A stretch of 64,000 nucleotides of DNA. It comes from Mesorhizobium sp. B2-1-8. Lineage in GTDB: Bacteria > Pseudomonadota > Alphaproteobacteria > Rhizobiales > Rhizobiaceae. A program made the position numbers and the translations under genes. Under the pieces are notes generated by a model that saw only the letters and a program-made list of their open reading frames with translations, was not told the origin of the DNA and did not search any database. Positions 8,253-18,640 of the stretch are shown here, piece after piece (position 1 is the first letter of the stretch; every line of letters starts with the position of its first letter). The DNA lies in contig NZ_CP083952.1 in assembly GCF_006442545.2 (NCBI RefSeq), positions 5,247,501 through 5,311,500 of the forward strand. The letters run 5' to 3'.

Positions 8253-8699
8253 ATGGTTCACAACCTCATTTCCAGGGTCCGAAGGCGCGAGTTCCGAACA
8301 GACGATTCGGGAACTTCAGCGGTCGAGTTCGCCCTGCTGTCACCGCTTTTCATCCTTATTTTGCTCGGAATGGTTGCATACGGCATCTATTTTGGCGCCG
8401 CTAACTCGATCCAGCAAATTGCAGCCGACGCCGCCCGGACGGCCATTGCCGGGGTGAACCAGACCGAGCGGCAGACGCTCGTGGCCAGCTATCTCGCCAA
8501 CAACGCTGGCGGCTACCCCTTCGTGGACGCCAGCAAACTGACCTACCAGGCCAATGACAGCGTGGCCGACGGAAGCCAATTCGTGGTGTCCGTCTCGTAG
8601 GATGCCCGCAACCTGCCGATCTGGAATCTGTTCCCGGGCATAGCCATGCCAGGGACGACCATCAACCGTCAGTCAACGATCAGGGTCGGGGGTATCTGA
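8253..8699 (+). pseudogene. TadE-like pilus assembly protein, broken by an in-frame amber codon
   Basis: The frame from ATG 8253 encodes a TadE-like N-terminus: DDSGTSAVEFALLSPLFILI, a membrane helix directly after the prepilin-like motif, then an amphipathic segment. It stops at TAG 8598-8600 after FVVSVS. Past that codon the same frame stays open for 32 codons (DARNLPIWNLFPGIAMPGTT ... STIRVGGI) to TGA 8697-8699, which abuts the next ATG at 8700. The extension looks like a normal TadE/TadG-family C-terminus, so one nonsense change (or a base-call error) has cut off about 33 residues. A TTG start at 8202 would add 17 residues. The truncated 115-residue product may still be made. Confidence 0.7.
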
Positions 8700-10456
8700 A
8701 TGCTGCAGCGGGCGGGCAAGGGCATCGGCCGGCTTGCACGGTCGATGATGGGAGACAGGAAGGCGAACTTCGCCGTCATGACCGCATTGAGCGCGCCGGT
8801 AGCATTGGCGCTGGCAGCTGTGGCCATAGATGAAGCCTCCATCTACACCGAGCGCCGGGAAGCCCAGGCGATGGTCGACCTGGCGGCGATCACCGCCGCC
8901 TCGAACATCAACAACGTCAACACAGCGGTCGTCACCACGCTCACCGACAACGGCATGCCGGGCGTCGTCGTTCAAGGCTCGGGCCAGACCATCCCAGCAG
9001 CCGCCGGGAAGACGGTGGTGACGGTTACGCAGGGCCGATATGCGTCATCGACCGCCAATGTCGGCCAGCGCTTCCAGGCGGGCGTGACGCCTTACAATGC
9101 CGTCCGGGTCACCTTGGCGAAGATCCCCAAGCGCTACTTCGCAAGCTCGCTGATTCCCACTCCGGTCATCGGCACCCAAGCCACCGCCAGCATGACGCCG
9201 CAGGCGACATTCTCGGTCGGGTCGAGATTGCTCAGCGTCAATGGCGGCATCCTCAACGCACTTTTGAGCGGACTTCTCGGCGGCAACATCTCGCTCAGCG
9301 TCATGGATTACAACGGGCTGATCTCGGCCGATGTCAGCGTGCTTTCCTTCGTCAGTGCGCTCGGCACACAACTGAACATCACGGCCGGCACCTATTCCGA
9401 CGTTCTGGCCTCGAAGGCGACCGTCGGCCAGATCGCCACGGCCATGGCCAATGTTCCTGGCCTCGGCAACACCGCCAAGGTCGCCCTGCAGACTATCGCC
9501 ACCAAGTCGACCAGCACCGTCAAGATCCCGCTCAGCAGTCTTGTCGACCTTGGTTCCGTCGGCAGCCTGGGCCTTGGGCAACAGCCATCCGGCCTTGGCG
9601 TGGACGCAAGCGCCATGGGGATGCTGACGGCGGCGGCCGTACTCGCCAACGGCACCAACCAGGCCGCGGTCGATCTCGGCGCCACCATCCCGGGACTGCT
9701 CTCCACCAAGCTCAGCATCGCCATCGGGGAGCCGATCCAATCCTCGCCATGGCTGGCGCTCGATGGCATCGGCACTGTCGTGCGGACCGCCCAGACACGT
9801 ATCAAACTGACGGCCTCCGTCGGTATCGGCAGCCCGGCCTGGCCGGCGGCATCAGCCTGCTCGCCGTCAATCTGCCGCTCAACGTGGAAGTCGCCTATGC
9901 CGAGGCCAAGCTGACCGACATCACGTGCCCGACAGGCCCGTCCAGCATCAGCGTTTCCATCGCCGCGCACCCCGGCATTGCCCAGTTGAACCTGGCCAAC
10001 AGCAACAATCCCTCGGGCTTCGCCGACTTCAGCCAGCCTCAGACCTTTACGAACGCGGACATCGCCGATGTTAAGCTGCTGTTGATGCCGTTGATTCAGG
10101 TGATGGGTTCGGCCGCGACCGCGATCACCAACAACAGCCCGCAGACCCTGACCTTCAACGCGACCGACATCGCCAACAAGACGGTGAAGACCGTTTCGAC
10201 GCGAAACATCTCGCAGCCGCTCACCACGTCGCTGGTCAACAACCTGTCGCTTTCGGCCAATGTGCTTGGCCTTGGGATCGATGTGACTGCCCTGCTCGGA
10301 ACTGTCAAACCGGCAATGGTGGCCCTGCTCAACACTGTGACGGCGCCCGTCGACGACCTGCTCTACAATGTGTTGTCAGCCCTGGGCGTCGGTGTCGGCC
10401 AGGCCGACGTGCGCGTCACCGGTGCGACCTGCGGACGGGCAGTGCTCGTTCAGTAG
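8700..10456 (+). pseudogene. TadG-like pilus assembly protein, frameshifted
   Basis: The first frame (8700 to stop 9914) has the TadG-like start ANFAVMTALSAPVALALA followed by IDEASIYTERREAQAMVDLA, one N-terminal membrane helix and a long Ala/Ser/Thr-rich exported domain. Near 9820-9840 sensible coding passes to another frame: ...RIKLTASVGIG continues in the downstream frame as QPGLAGGISLLAVNLPLNVE and runs to TAG at 10454-10456. The change equals one lost base (or two gained). Joined, the product is about 585 residues. Codon bias stays good on both sides, so the lesion is recent or an assembly error. The gene starts one base after the TadE-like frame ends and belongs to the same unit. Confidence 0.7.
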
Positions 10457-10484
10457 GACCGCTTGGCCACAACCGAAGCGCCAA

Positions 10485-12119
10485 TCAGTCGAGCCGACCG
10501 AGGAAGCAGCCGAGAGCAGGCAGCGAGAGCGCGTTTTCCTCGACGGAAGTGGTCCCGCCCAGGACGGCCGCGACAGTTCCGATATCCTCAGGCAACGGCC
10601 AAGTCGCCGGCTCTCCGGCGAAATTGAAGACACAGAGCAGCCTTTCTCCGCCACCCTCGCGGATGAAGGCGAGCACGTCGCCCTCGGTGTCGAGAAAGCT
10701 GATCGACCCACCGACCAGCGCAGGGTGCTGTTTACGCAAAGCGAGCGCCGAGCGGTAGGCCGACAGCACCGATTGCTCCTCGCCGTTCTGCACATCGACC
10801 GCGCGGGCGCGATGGCTTGCCGGCACAGGCAGCCAGGGTTTTGCGGTAGAAAAGCCCGCATTGTCGGCGCCTGCCTCCCAGACCATCGGCGTGCGGCAGC
10901 CATCCCTGCCCTTGACGCCGGGCCAGAAACGGATGCCGACGGGATCGCGCAGATCCTCATAGGCAAGCTCCGCTTCCTCAAGGCCGAGCTCCTCGCCCTG
11001 ATAGAGGCAGATCGAGCCGCGCAGGCAGGCGAGCAGCATGATCGAGAATCTGGCCATAAGGTCGGGATCGCCACCTGGGCGTATCCAGCGGCTGACATGG
11101 CGCACCACGTCATGGTTGGAGAATGCCCAGCAGACCCAGCCGTCGGCAACCGCGCTCTCGAAGGCTTCGACGCAGCCGCGTACATGCGCCGCCGAAAACT
11201 GCGAACCGAGCAGGTCGAAAGTGTAGCTCATCTGAAGCTTGTCGCCGCCGGAGGTGTAGGCGGCGAGCGTCTGCAGCGAGCGGCCTTCATCGCCGATCTC
11301 GCCGACGGCGGCGCGGCCCTCATACTCGTCCAGCAATGCCCGGAAGCGCTTGAGGAACGCCAGGTTTTCCGGCTGCGTCTTGTCGAACAGATGCTCCTGA
11401 TAGAGGTAGGTATTGGTCTCTGTGTTGGTGCCGGCAACGCTCGAAGCCAAGGGCGGATTGCTGCGCAGCCAGCGGTCGTGGACATAATAATTGACCGTGT
11501 CGAGCCGGAAGCCGTCGACACCGCGCTCCAACCAGAACCGCACCGTGTCCAGCAACGCGTCCTGGACGTCCGGGTTGTGGAAATTGAGATCCGGCTGCGA
11601 GGCGAGGAAATTGTGCATGTAATATTGCCGACGGGTCGCGTCCCACTCCCAGGACGGTCCCCCGAAGACCGACAGCCAATTGTTGGGCGCGCCGCCGTCC
11701 GGCCTGGCGTCGGCCCAGACGTACCAGTCGGCCTTGGCATTGTCGCGGCTGGCGCGGCTTTCGATGAACCATTCATGCTTGTCGGATGAATGCGACAGCA
11801 CCTGATCAATGACGATCTTCAGGCCGAGCCTGTGCGCTTCGGCAACCAGCGCGTCGAAATCCGCCAACGTGCCGAACATCGGGTCGACGTCGCGATAGTC
11901 CGATACATCATAGCCCATGTCGGCCATCGGCGACTTGAAAAAGGGCGACAGCCAGACGGCATCGACGCCGAGCGAAGCGATATGGGCGAGCCTCGACGTG
12001 ATGCCGCCGAGATCGCCGCTACCATCGCCGGTGGTGTCCTGGAAAGAGCGCGGATAGACTTGGTAGATGACGCACCCTCGCCACCACTCGGCTCCCTGCT
12101 CCACATTCTCACCGGTCAT
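10485..12119 (-). CDS. GH13 alpha-glucosidase
   Basis: This 544-residue protein has a GH13 barrel with WWRGCVIYQVYPRSFQDTTG near the start, then DVSDYRDVDPMFGT and GLKIVIDQVLSHSSDKHEWF. Visible catalytic residues are Asp in GVDGFRLD (about 203), Glu in AVGEIGDE (about 272) and Asp in FSNHD (about 335). The pattern matches alpha-glucosidases of subfamily GH13_23, which release glucose from short alpha-1,4 glucans. ATG 12119 has AGGAGG seven bases upstream; a TTG at 12122 is less likely. It overlaps the glgX stop by 11 bases, so it is the last gene of the glycogen operon and probably degrades maltodextrins freed by GlgX and GlgP. Confidence 0.85.
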   Translation of the reverse strand: MTGENVEQGAEWWRGCVIYQVYPRSFQDTTGDGSGDLGGITSRLAHIASLGVDAVWLSPFFKSPMADMGYDVSDYRDVDPMFGTLADFDALVAEAHRLGLKIVIDQVLSHSSDKHEWFIESRASRDNAKADWYVWADARPDGGAPNNWLSVFGGPSWEWDATRRQYYMHNFLASQPDLNFHNPDVQDALLDTVRFWLERGVDGFRLDTVNYYVHDRWLRSNPPLASSVAGTNTETNTYLYQEHLFDKTQPENLAFLKRFRALLDEYEGRAAVGEIGDEGRSLQTLAAYTSGGDKLQMSYTFDLLGSQFSAAHVRGCVEAFESAVADGWVCWAFSNHDVVRHVSRWIRPGGDPDLMARFSIMLLACLRGSICLYQGEELGLEEAELAYEDLRDPVGIRFWPGVKGRDGCRTPMVWEAGADNAGFSTAKPWLPVPASHRARAVDVQNGEEQSVLSAYRSALALRKQHPALVGGSISFLDTEGDVLAFIREGGGERLLCVFNFAGEPATWPLPEDIGTVAAVLGGTTSVEENALSLPALGCFLGRLD

Positions 12120-14112
12120 CAAAAACCCTCCTTGCGCCGCCGTTTCCGGTCCGGCGCTCGATCATGAAATTGACGCTGCGGCCCGGCAGCGGGCGCAGGA
12201 GGTCGATCGCCTGCGTCTCGATTGCCGGGCGCCACCGGAAGCCATCCCGCGCCGGCAAAGTGAAGACGCATTGGCGGCGGTCGCCATTGATCATGACGGC
12301 AAGCCTGCCATCCTCGCCGCCAAGCAGCATGACGAGGCGATGCCGGCTGGAGTCGTTCCAGCCGCTCTCGTCTAGCAGCTCACCGGTTTCGGTCAGCCAA
12401 GCGACGTCGGGAACGCCCGAAGCCTCGGGTTCTCCGGTCAGGAAACGCGTGCCCGACAGTGCCGACACCGCCTGGCGAAGTTCCGCCAGCGCCGACGCGT
12501 AACGCTCCAGTGCCTGGTCGCGGCCTGCCCAGTCCAGCCAGGTGATGGCATTGTCCTGCGCATAGGCGTTGTTGTTGCCCTTCTGGGTGCGGCCGAACTC
12601 GTCGCCTGCTGTCAGCATGATGGTGCCGCGAGAGGCGAACAGCGTGGCGAGCAGCGCGCGGTGGTCGTCGAAGCGCGCCTTGATGATCGCCACGCCGTCC
12701 GTCTCGCCTTCGGCGCCATTGTTCCAGGACAGGTTTTCGCTATGGCCGTCGCGGTTCTGCTCGCCATTGGCCGCGTTGTGCTTGCGCTCATAGGTGACAA
12801 TGTCGGCCAGCGTCATGCCATCATGGGCGGCGATAAAGTTCACGCTGCGGCTTGTTGGCTCCCCTGCCCCGTTGAACACGTCGGACGAACCGGCAAGGCG
12901 CGTGGCGAGAGCACCGACCATGCCGGCATCGCCGCGCCAGAAACGTCTGACATCGTCGCGGTAGCGATCGTTCCACTCAAGGAACGGGGGCCGGAAATTG
13001 CCCAGTTGATAGCCGTTTGCCCCGATATCCCAAGGCTCGGCGATCAGCACGCGATCGCAAAGCAGCGGATCATGGGTGATGGCCCGCAGCAGCGGCGCTT
13101 CCGGATCGAAGGCGCCATCGACCCGGCCCAGCACCGGGGCCAGATCGAACCGGAAGCCGTCGAGGCCGGCCTGGCGCACGAAATGACGGAGTGTGTCGAG
13201 CACCATTTCCCGCACCATCAGATGGTCGCAGGCGATCGTGTTGCCGGTCCCAGTATCATTGACCAGTCCGCCATCCGGCCGGTGCCGATAGTAGGCCTGG
13301 TTGTCGAGGCCGCGTAGCGAGAGCGTCGGCCCCAGCCTGTCGCTTTCGCCGGTGTGGTTGAAGACGAGGTCGAGAATGGTGCCGATGCCGGCCCGGCGCA
13401 GCACGGCGACCGTGTCCTGCAATTCCTTCAGACCGCCGGGCGCCAGGCGAGGGTCGAGCGCCATGAAGGTGACTGGATTGTAGCCCCAGGCGTTGCTTAG
13501 GCCCAGCGGCGGCAGATGCCGCTCGTCGATCGACGCCGTCACGGGCATCAGTTCGACAGCGGAGACGCCGATCCTTTGCAGATGCTCGATGATGGCTGGA
13601 TGGGCAAGTGCGGCGATCGTACCGCGCGTTTCTTCCGGCACATCCGGGTGGAGCTTGGTGAAGGCGCGGACATTCAGTTCGTAGATCAGGCCGCCCGGAC
13701 GAAACAGCGGCGGCAGGACCGGCGGAGCCGTGGGCAAGGCCTTGGCCACGGTCTTGGGCATCAGCGACGCGGTGTCGGCGCCCTCATAGCGCCGCGCGGC
13801 GAGCCGCCGGTGATAGGCGTAGGGCCGGTCGATTTCGACGGCGTAAGGATCGGTCAGCAGCTTGTCGGGGTCGAACCACAGCCCACGCTCGGGTGCATAG
13901 TCCCCATCGGCACGCAGGCCATAGCGCACGCCCGCGGTCAGGCCGGAGACGAAGAGTGCGTGCACGCCGTCGCCTTCCGGCTTCAGCTCCAGGCGATCGT
14001 GTTCGCGATTTCCGTGCTCGTCGAAGACCGAAACCCAGAGGCGACGGGCCGACGAGGACCATGCGGCGAAGCGGATGCCTTCGGGGGTGATGGTGGCGCC
14101 GAGCGACGTCAT
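12109..14112 (-). CDS. glgX: Glycogen debranching enzyme GlgX
   Basis: This 667-residue protein has an N-terminal CBM48-like domain (GATITPEGIRFAAWSSSARR) and a GH13 isoamylase-type barrel with YELNVRAFTKLHPDVPEETR. Catalytic Asp lies in GLDGFRFD (near 317), Glu in LIAEPWD (near 355) and Asp in FIAAHDG (near 427). GlgX removes the short branch stubs left by glycogen phosphorylase. It follows pgm across a 55-bp gap holding a palindromic repeat and overlaps the alpha-glucosidase gene. Confidence 0.92.
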   Translation of the reverse strand: MTSLGATITPEGIRFAAWSSSARRLWVSVFDEHGNREHDRLELKPEGDGVHALFVSGLTAGVRYGLRADGDYAPERGLWFDPDKLLTDPYAVEIDRPYAYHRRLAARRYEGADTASLMPKTVAKALPTAPPVLPPLFRPGGLIYELNVRAFTKLHPDVPEETRGTIAALAHPAIIEHLQRIGVSAVELMPVTASIDERHLPPLGLSNAWGYNPVTFMALDPRLAPGGLKELQDTVAVLRRAGIGTILDLVFNHTGESDRLGPTLSLRGLDNQAYYRHRPDGGLVNDTGTGNTIACDHLMVREMVLDTLRHFVRQAGLDGFRFDLAPVLGRVDGAFDPEAPLLRAITHDPLLCDRVLIAEPWDIGANGYQLGNFRPPFLEWNDRYRDDVRRFWRGDAGMVGALATRLAGSSDVFNGAGEPTSRSVNFIAAHDGMTLADIVTYERKHNAANGEQNRDGHSENLSWNNGAEGETDGVAIIKARFDDHRALLATLFASRGTIMLTAGDEFGRTQKGNNNAYAQDNAITWLDWAGRDQALERYASALAELRQAVSALSGTRFLTGEPEASGVPDVAWLTETGELLDESGWNDSSRHRLVMLLGGEDGRLAVMINGDRRQCVFTLPARDGFRWRPAIETQAIDLLRPLPGRSVNFMIERRTGNGGARRVFDDR

Positions 14113-14122
14113 GCGCGCGCCT

Positions 14123-14149
14123 TCCCTTCTCCCCTTGTGGGAGAAGGGA
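14123..14149. repeat. Intergenic palindrome between pgm and glgX
   Basis: TCCCTTCTCCC and GGGAGAAGGGA form an 11-bp stem around a five-base loop. Together with the adjacent GGCCTCATCCGCC it resembles the short 'CTTCTCCCC...' intergenic palindromes scattered in rhizobial genomes; that likeness is from memory. Inside an operon it could stabilise upstream mRNA. No T-run follows on either strand. Confidence 0.5.
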
Positions 14150-14167
14150 CGGCCTCATCCGCCACCC

Positions 14168-15799
<1,632 letters not shown>

Positions 15800-17245
15800 T
15801 CAGGAAACCCTTTTCGAAAGCAGCAGGCGATAGAGTTCGACGTATTTTTCGGCGCTTCGATCCCACGACACATCGCTCTTCATGCCTTGGCGCTGGATGG
15901 TCTCGAAGGTTGCTGAACTGCCGTAGGCGTCGGCCAGCCGGCGGATGGCGTGGAGCAGCGCGCCGCCATTGTTGGGCGCAAACTGGAACCCGGTCGCCAC
16001 GCCGGCGCCAAACGCTGCTTCATTGGCATCGATGATGGTATCGGCGAGGCCGCCGGTGCGGGCGACGACCGGCACGCAGCCATAGCGCAGGCCGTAAAGC
16101 TGCGTCAGTCCGCAAGGTTCGAAGCGCGAGGGAATAACGATGGCGTCGCAGCCGCCCTGCATGATGTGCGACAGCCCCTCGTCATAGCCGACGACCACGC
16201 CGATGCGACCACGGTGGCGTGCGGCCGCGGCCAGCAGTGCGCCTTCGAGGCCGGCGTCGCCCGAGCCGAGGATGGCCAGCCTGGCGCCTGTCGCGACGAT
16301 GCCGTCGACCACCGTCGCCAATATGTCCATGCCCTTCTGCCAGGTCAGCCGGCTGACGACACAGACAATCGGGCTGCCGTCGCGGTCGAGGCCGAAACGG
16401 TCCTCGACGGCGGCCCTGTTGGGCGCGCGTGCCTTCAACGTTTCGGCCGTATAGGTCGATACCAGATGCTTGTCGGTTGCCGGATCCCAGATGGCGGTGT
16501 CGATGCCATTGACGATGCCATGGAGATCGCTTGAACGCATGTTGATGAGACCGTCGAGGCCCATGCCGAATTCCGGCGAACGGATTTCCTGCGCATAGGT
16601 CGGGCTCACGGTGGTGATCGCCCAGGCGGCCTGCAAACCGGCCTTGAGGAAGCCGACACCGCCATAATATTCGACGCCGTCAAGCGCCATCGCCGCGGCC
16701 GGCAGGCCGAGCTCGCCGAAGATGCCGGCGCCGAACTGGCCCTGGAAGGCGAGATTGTGGACGGTCATCATCGAGGGTATGCCAACGGCTTTGCCGTAGC
16801 GCATATAAGCCAGCGTCATCGCCGACTGCCAGTCATGAGCATGGACGATGTCAGGCAGGTAGCCCGAGATGGCGCCGCCGGCGATATCGGCGCCCGCCTG
16901 GCTCAGCGCCGCGAAGCGCCGCCAATTGTCCGGCCAATCGGCGCCTGAGGCGTTGCCATAGGGACCGCCGGGGCGGTCGAACAGATGCGGCGCGTCGAGC
17001 ACGAAGAGGTCGAGCCCGGCGACCTCGACGGCGTGGACCGAGGCCTTGCCGCCCTGCAGCAAGGGGTACTGATAGACGGCCCTCTTTTTCTTGAAGGCGC
17101 CCATCACCATGGGAAAGCCCGGAACGAGCGTGCGCATGGTCACGCCCTTGGCCGCGAGGGCGATGGGCAGCGCGCCGGTTACGTCGGCAAGCCCGCCGGT
17201 CTTGATCAGCGGGAAGATTTCGGGCGTGACCGACAGAACATGCAT
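15800..17245 (-). CDS. glgA: Glycogen synthase GlgA
   Basis: This 481-residue GT5 enzyme transfers glucose from ADP-glucose to the growing alpha-1,4 glucan. The start [22 protein letters not shown] contains the ADP-glucose motif KTGGLADV at 15-22, and the C-terminal part has [20 protein letters not shown] with the usual Glu. ATG 17245 fits the family N-terminus. In-frame starts further upstream (ATG 17311, TTG 17317) would add a Ser/Gln-rich leader not seen in the family and cannot be excluded. It lies downstream of glgC. Confidence 0.92.
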   Translation of the reverse strand: MHVLSVTPEIFPLIKTGGLADVTGALPIALAAKGVTMRTLVPGFPMVMGAFKKKRAVYQYPLLQGGKASVHAVEVAGLDLFVLDAPHLFDRPGGPYGNASGADWPDNWRRFAALSQAGADIAGGAISGYLPDIVHAHDWQSAMTLAYMRYGKAVGIPSMMTVHNLAFQGQFGAGIFGELGLPAAAMALDGVEYYGGVGFLKAGLQAAWAITTVSPTYAQEIRSPEFGMGLDGLINMRSSDLHGIVNGIDTAIWDPATDKHLVSTYTAETLKARAPNRAAVEDRFGLDRDGSPIVCVVSRLTWQKGMDILATVVDGIVATGARLAILGSGDAGLEGALLAAAARHRGRIGVVVGYDEGLSHIMQGGCDAIVIPSRFEPCGLTQLYGLRYGCVPVVARTGGLADTIIDANEAAFGAGVATGFQFAPNNGGALLHAIRRLADAYGSSATFETIQRQGMKSDVSWDRSAEKYVELYRLLLSKRVS

Positions 17246-17323
17246 GCGCTTAACGATCCGCTCCTGGTCCATGTCGCCCGGAACCGCGCAGCGGCTTTGG
17301 GACTGCGACATGCACAAAACACC

Positions 17324-18589
17324 CTAAAGTGACAGCTTGTTGATCATGTCCTGTGTGATCAGGCAGATACCCTTTTCCGAAACGCGGAAGCGCTTGGCAT
17401 CGAGCGCGGGATCTTCGCCGACCACCAGCCCCTCCGGTATCCTTACACCGTGGTCGATGACGACGCGCTTCAACTTTGCGTTCCGGCCGACATGAACGTC
17501 GGGCAGCATGACAACCTCTTCCAGCGTCGAATAGGAATTGATGCGCGCGCCGGTGAAGATCAGGCTCTTCTTCAGCGAGGCGCCCGAGACGATGCAATCG
17601 CCCGAAACCAGTGACGACACGGCGGAACCGCGCCTGCCGTCCTCGTCATGGACGAACTTTGCCGGCGGCTTCAGTTCGGCATAGGTCCAGATCGGCCAGT
17701 CGCGGTCGTAGAGGTCGAGTTCGGGCGTCACGTCGGTCAGATCGATATTGGCCTCCCAGTAGGCATCGACCGTGCCGACATCGCGCCAGTAGGCCTCGTT
17801 CTCGGCCGTAGAACGCACGCAGGACTTGGTGAAGCGGTGCGCGATCGCCTTACCGTGCGTGACGATATAGGGGATGATGTCCTTGCCGAAATCGCGGCTG
17901 GAGCCCGGCTCGGCGGCGTCGCGGCGCAACTGTTCCATCAGGAACTTGGTCTTGAAGACGTAGATGCCCATCGAGGCCAAGGCGAATTCCGGATTACCCG
18001 GAATGCCGGGCGGATCGGCGGGCTTTTCGACGAAGGCGATGATGTTGTCCTTGGCATCGACATGCATGACGCCGAAGCCGGTCGCTTCCATGCGCGGCAC
18101 TTCGAGGCAGCCGACCGTGACATCGGCGCCGGCATCGACATGCTGGCGCAGCATCATCTCGTAATCCATCTTGTAGATGTGATCGCCGGCCAGGATGACC
18201 ATGTATTCGGGGCCATAGGCCTCGATGATGTCGATGTTCTGGTAGACGGCGTCCGCCGTGCCTTCATACCACTGCGTTTCCGAGACGCGCTGGCTGGCCG
18301 GCAGGATGTCGAAGCTCTCGTTTCGTTCGGGCCGCAGGAAGTTCCAGCCGCGCTGCAGGTGGCGGATCAGCGAATGCGCCTTGTACTGGGTGGCGACGCC
18401 GAGGCGGCGGATGCCGGAGTTCAATGCATTGGAGAGCGCGAAATCGATGATGCGCGTCTTGCCGCCGAAGTAGACCGCCGGCTTGGCGCGCCGGTCGGTC
18501 AGTTCCTTGAGGCGGCTGCCGCGCCCGCCCGCCAACACATAGGCCATGGCGTCGCGGGCCAGCGGCTGGGTTCTTTTCAAGTCTGCCAT
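17324..18589 (-). CDS. glgC: Glucose-1-phosphate adenylyltransferase GlgC
   Basis: This 421-residue enzyme makes ADP-glucose, the committed step of glycogen synthesis. It has the nucleotidyl motif [20 protein letters not shown] near the start, [20 protein letters not shown], the substrate loop [10 protein letters not shown] near 195 and a C-terminal left-handed beta-helix ending in [15 protein letters not shown] repeats ([18 protein letters not shown]). ATG 18589 is preceded by GGGAGGGTATAA. It is allosterically controlled in known bacteria. Confidence 0.95.
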   Translation of the reverse strand: MADLKRTQPLARDAMAYVLAGGRGSRLKELTDRRAKPAVYFGGKTRIIDFALSNALNSGIRRLGVATQYKAHSLIRHLQRGWNFLRPERNESFDILPASQRVSETQWYEGTADAVYQNIDIIEAYGPEYMVILAGDHIYKMDYEMMLRQHVDAGADVTVGCLEVPRMEATGFGVMHVDAKDNIIAFVEKPADPPGIPGNPEFALASMGIYVFKTKFLMEQLRRDAAEPGSSRDFGKDIIPYIVTHGKAIAHRFTKSCVRSTAENEAYWRDVGTVDAYWEANIDLTDVTPELDLYDRDWPIWTYAELKPPAKFVHDEDGRRGSAVSSLVSGDCIVSGASLKKSLIFTGARINSYSTLEEVVMLPDVHVGRNAKLKRVVIDHGVRIPEGLVVGEDPALDAKRFRVSEKGICLITQDMINKLSL

Positions 18590-18640
18590 TTATACCCTCC
18601 CAAGTTACTCGTCTTTATGCGTTGACCAGCCTTAACGAGT

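Noticed and set aside
8598..8600. Amber codon as pyrrolysine or programmed recoding
   Set aside because: No pyrrolysine genes are seen and the family does not use recoding; a mutation or error is simpler.
9820..9840. Programmed ribosomal frameshift in the TadG-like gene
   Set aside because: No slippery heptamer plus downstream structure is evident and the family is normally a single frame.
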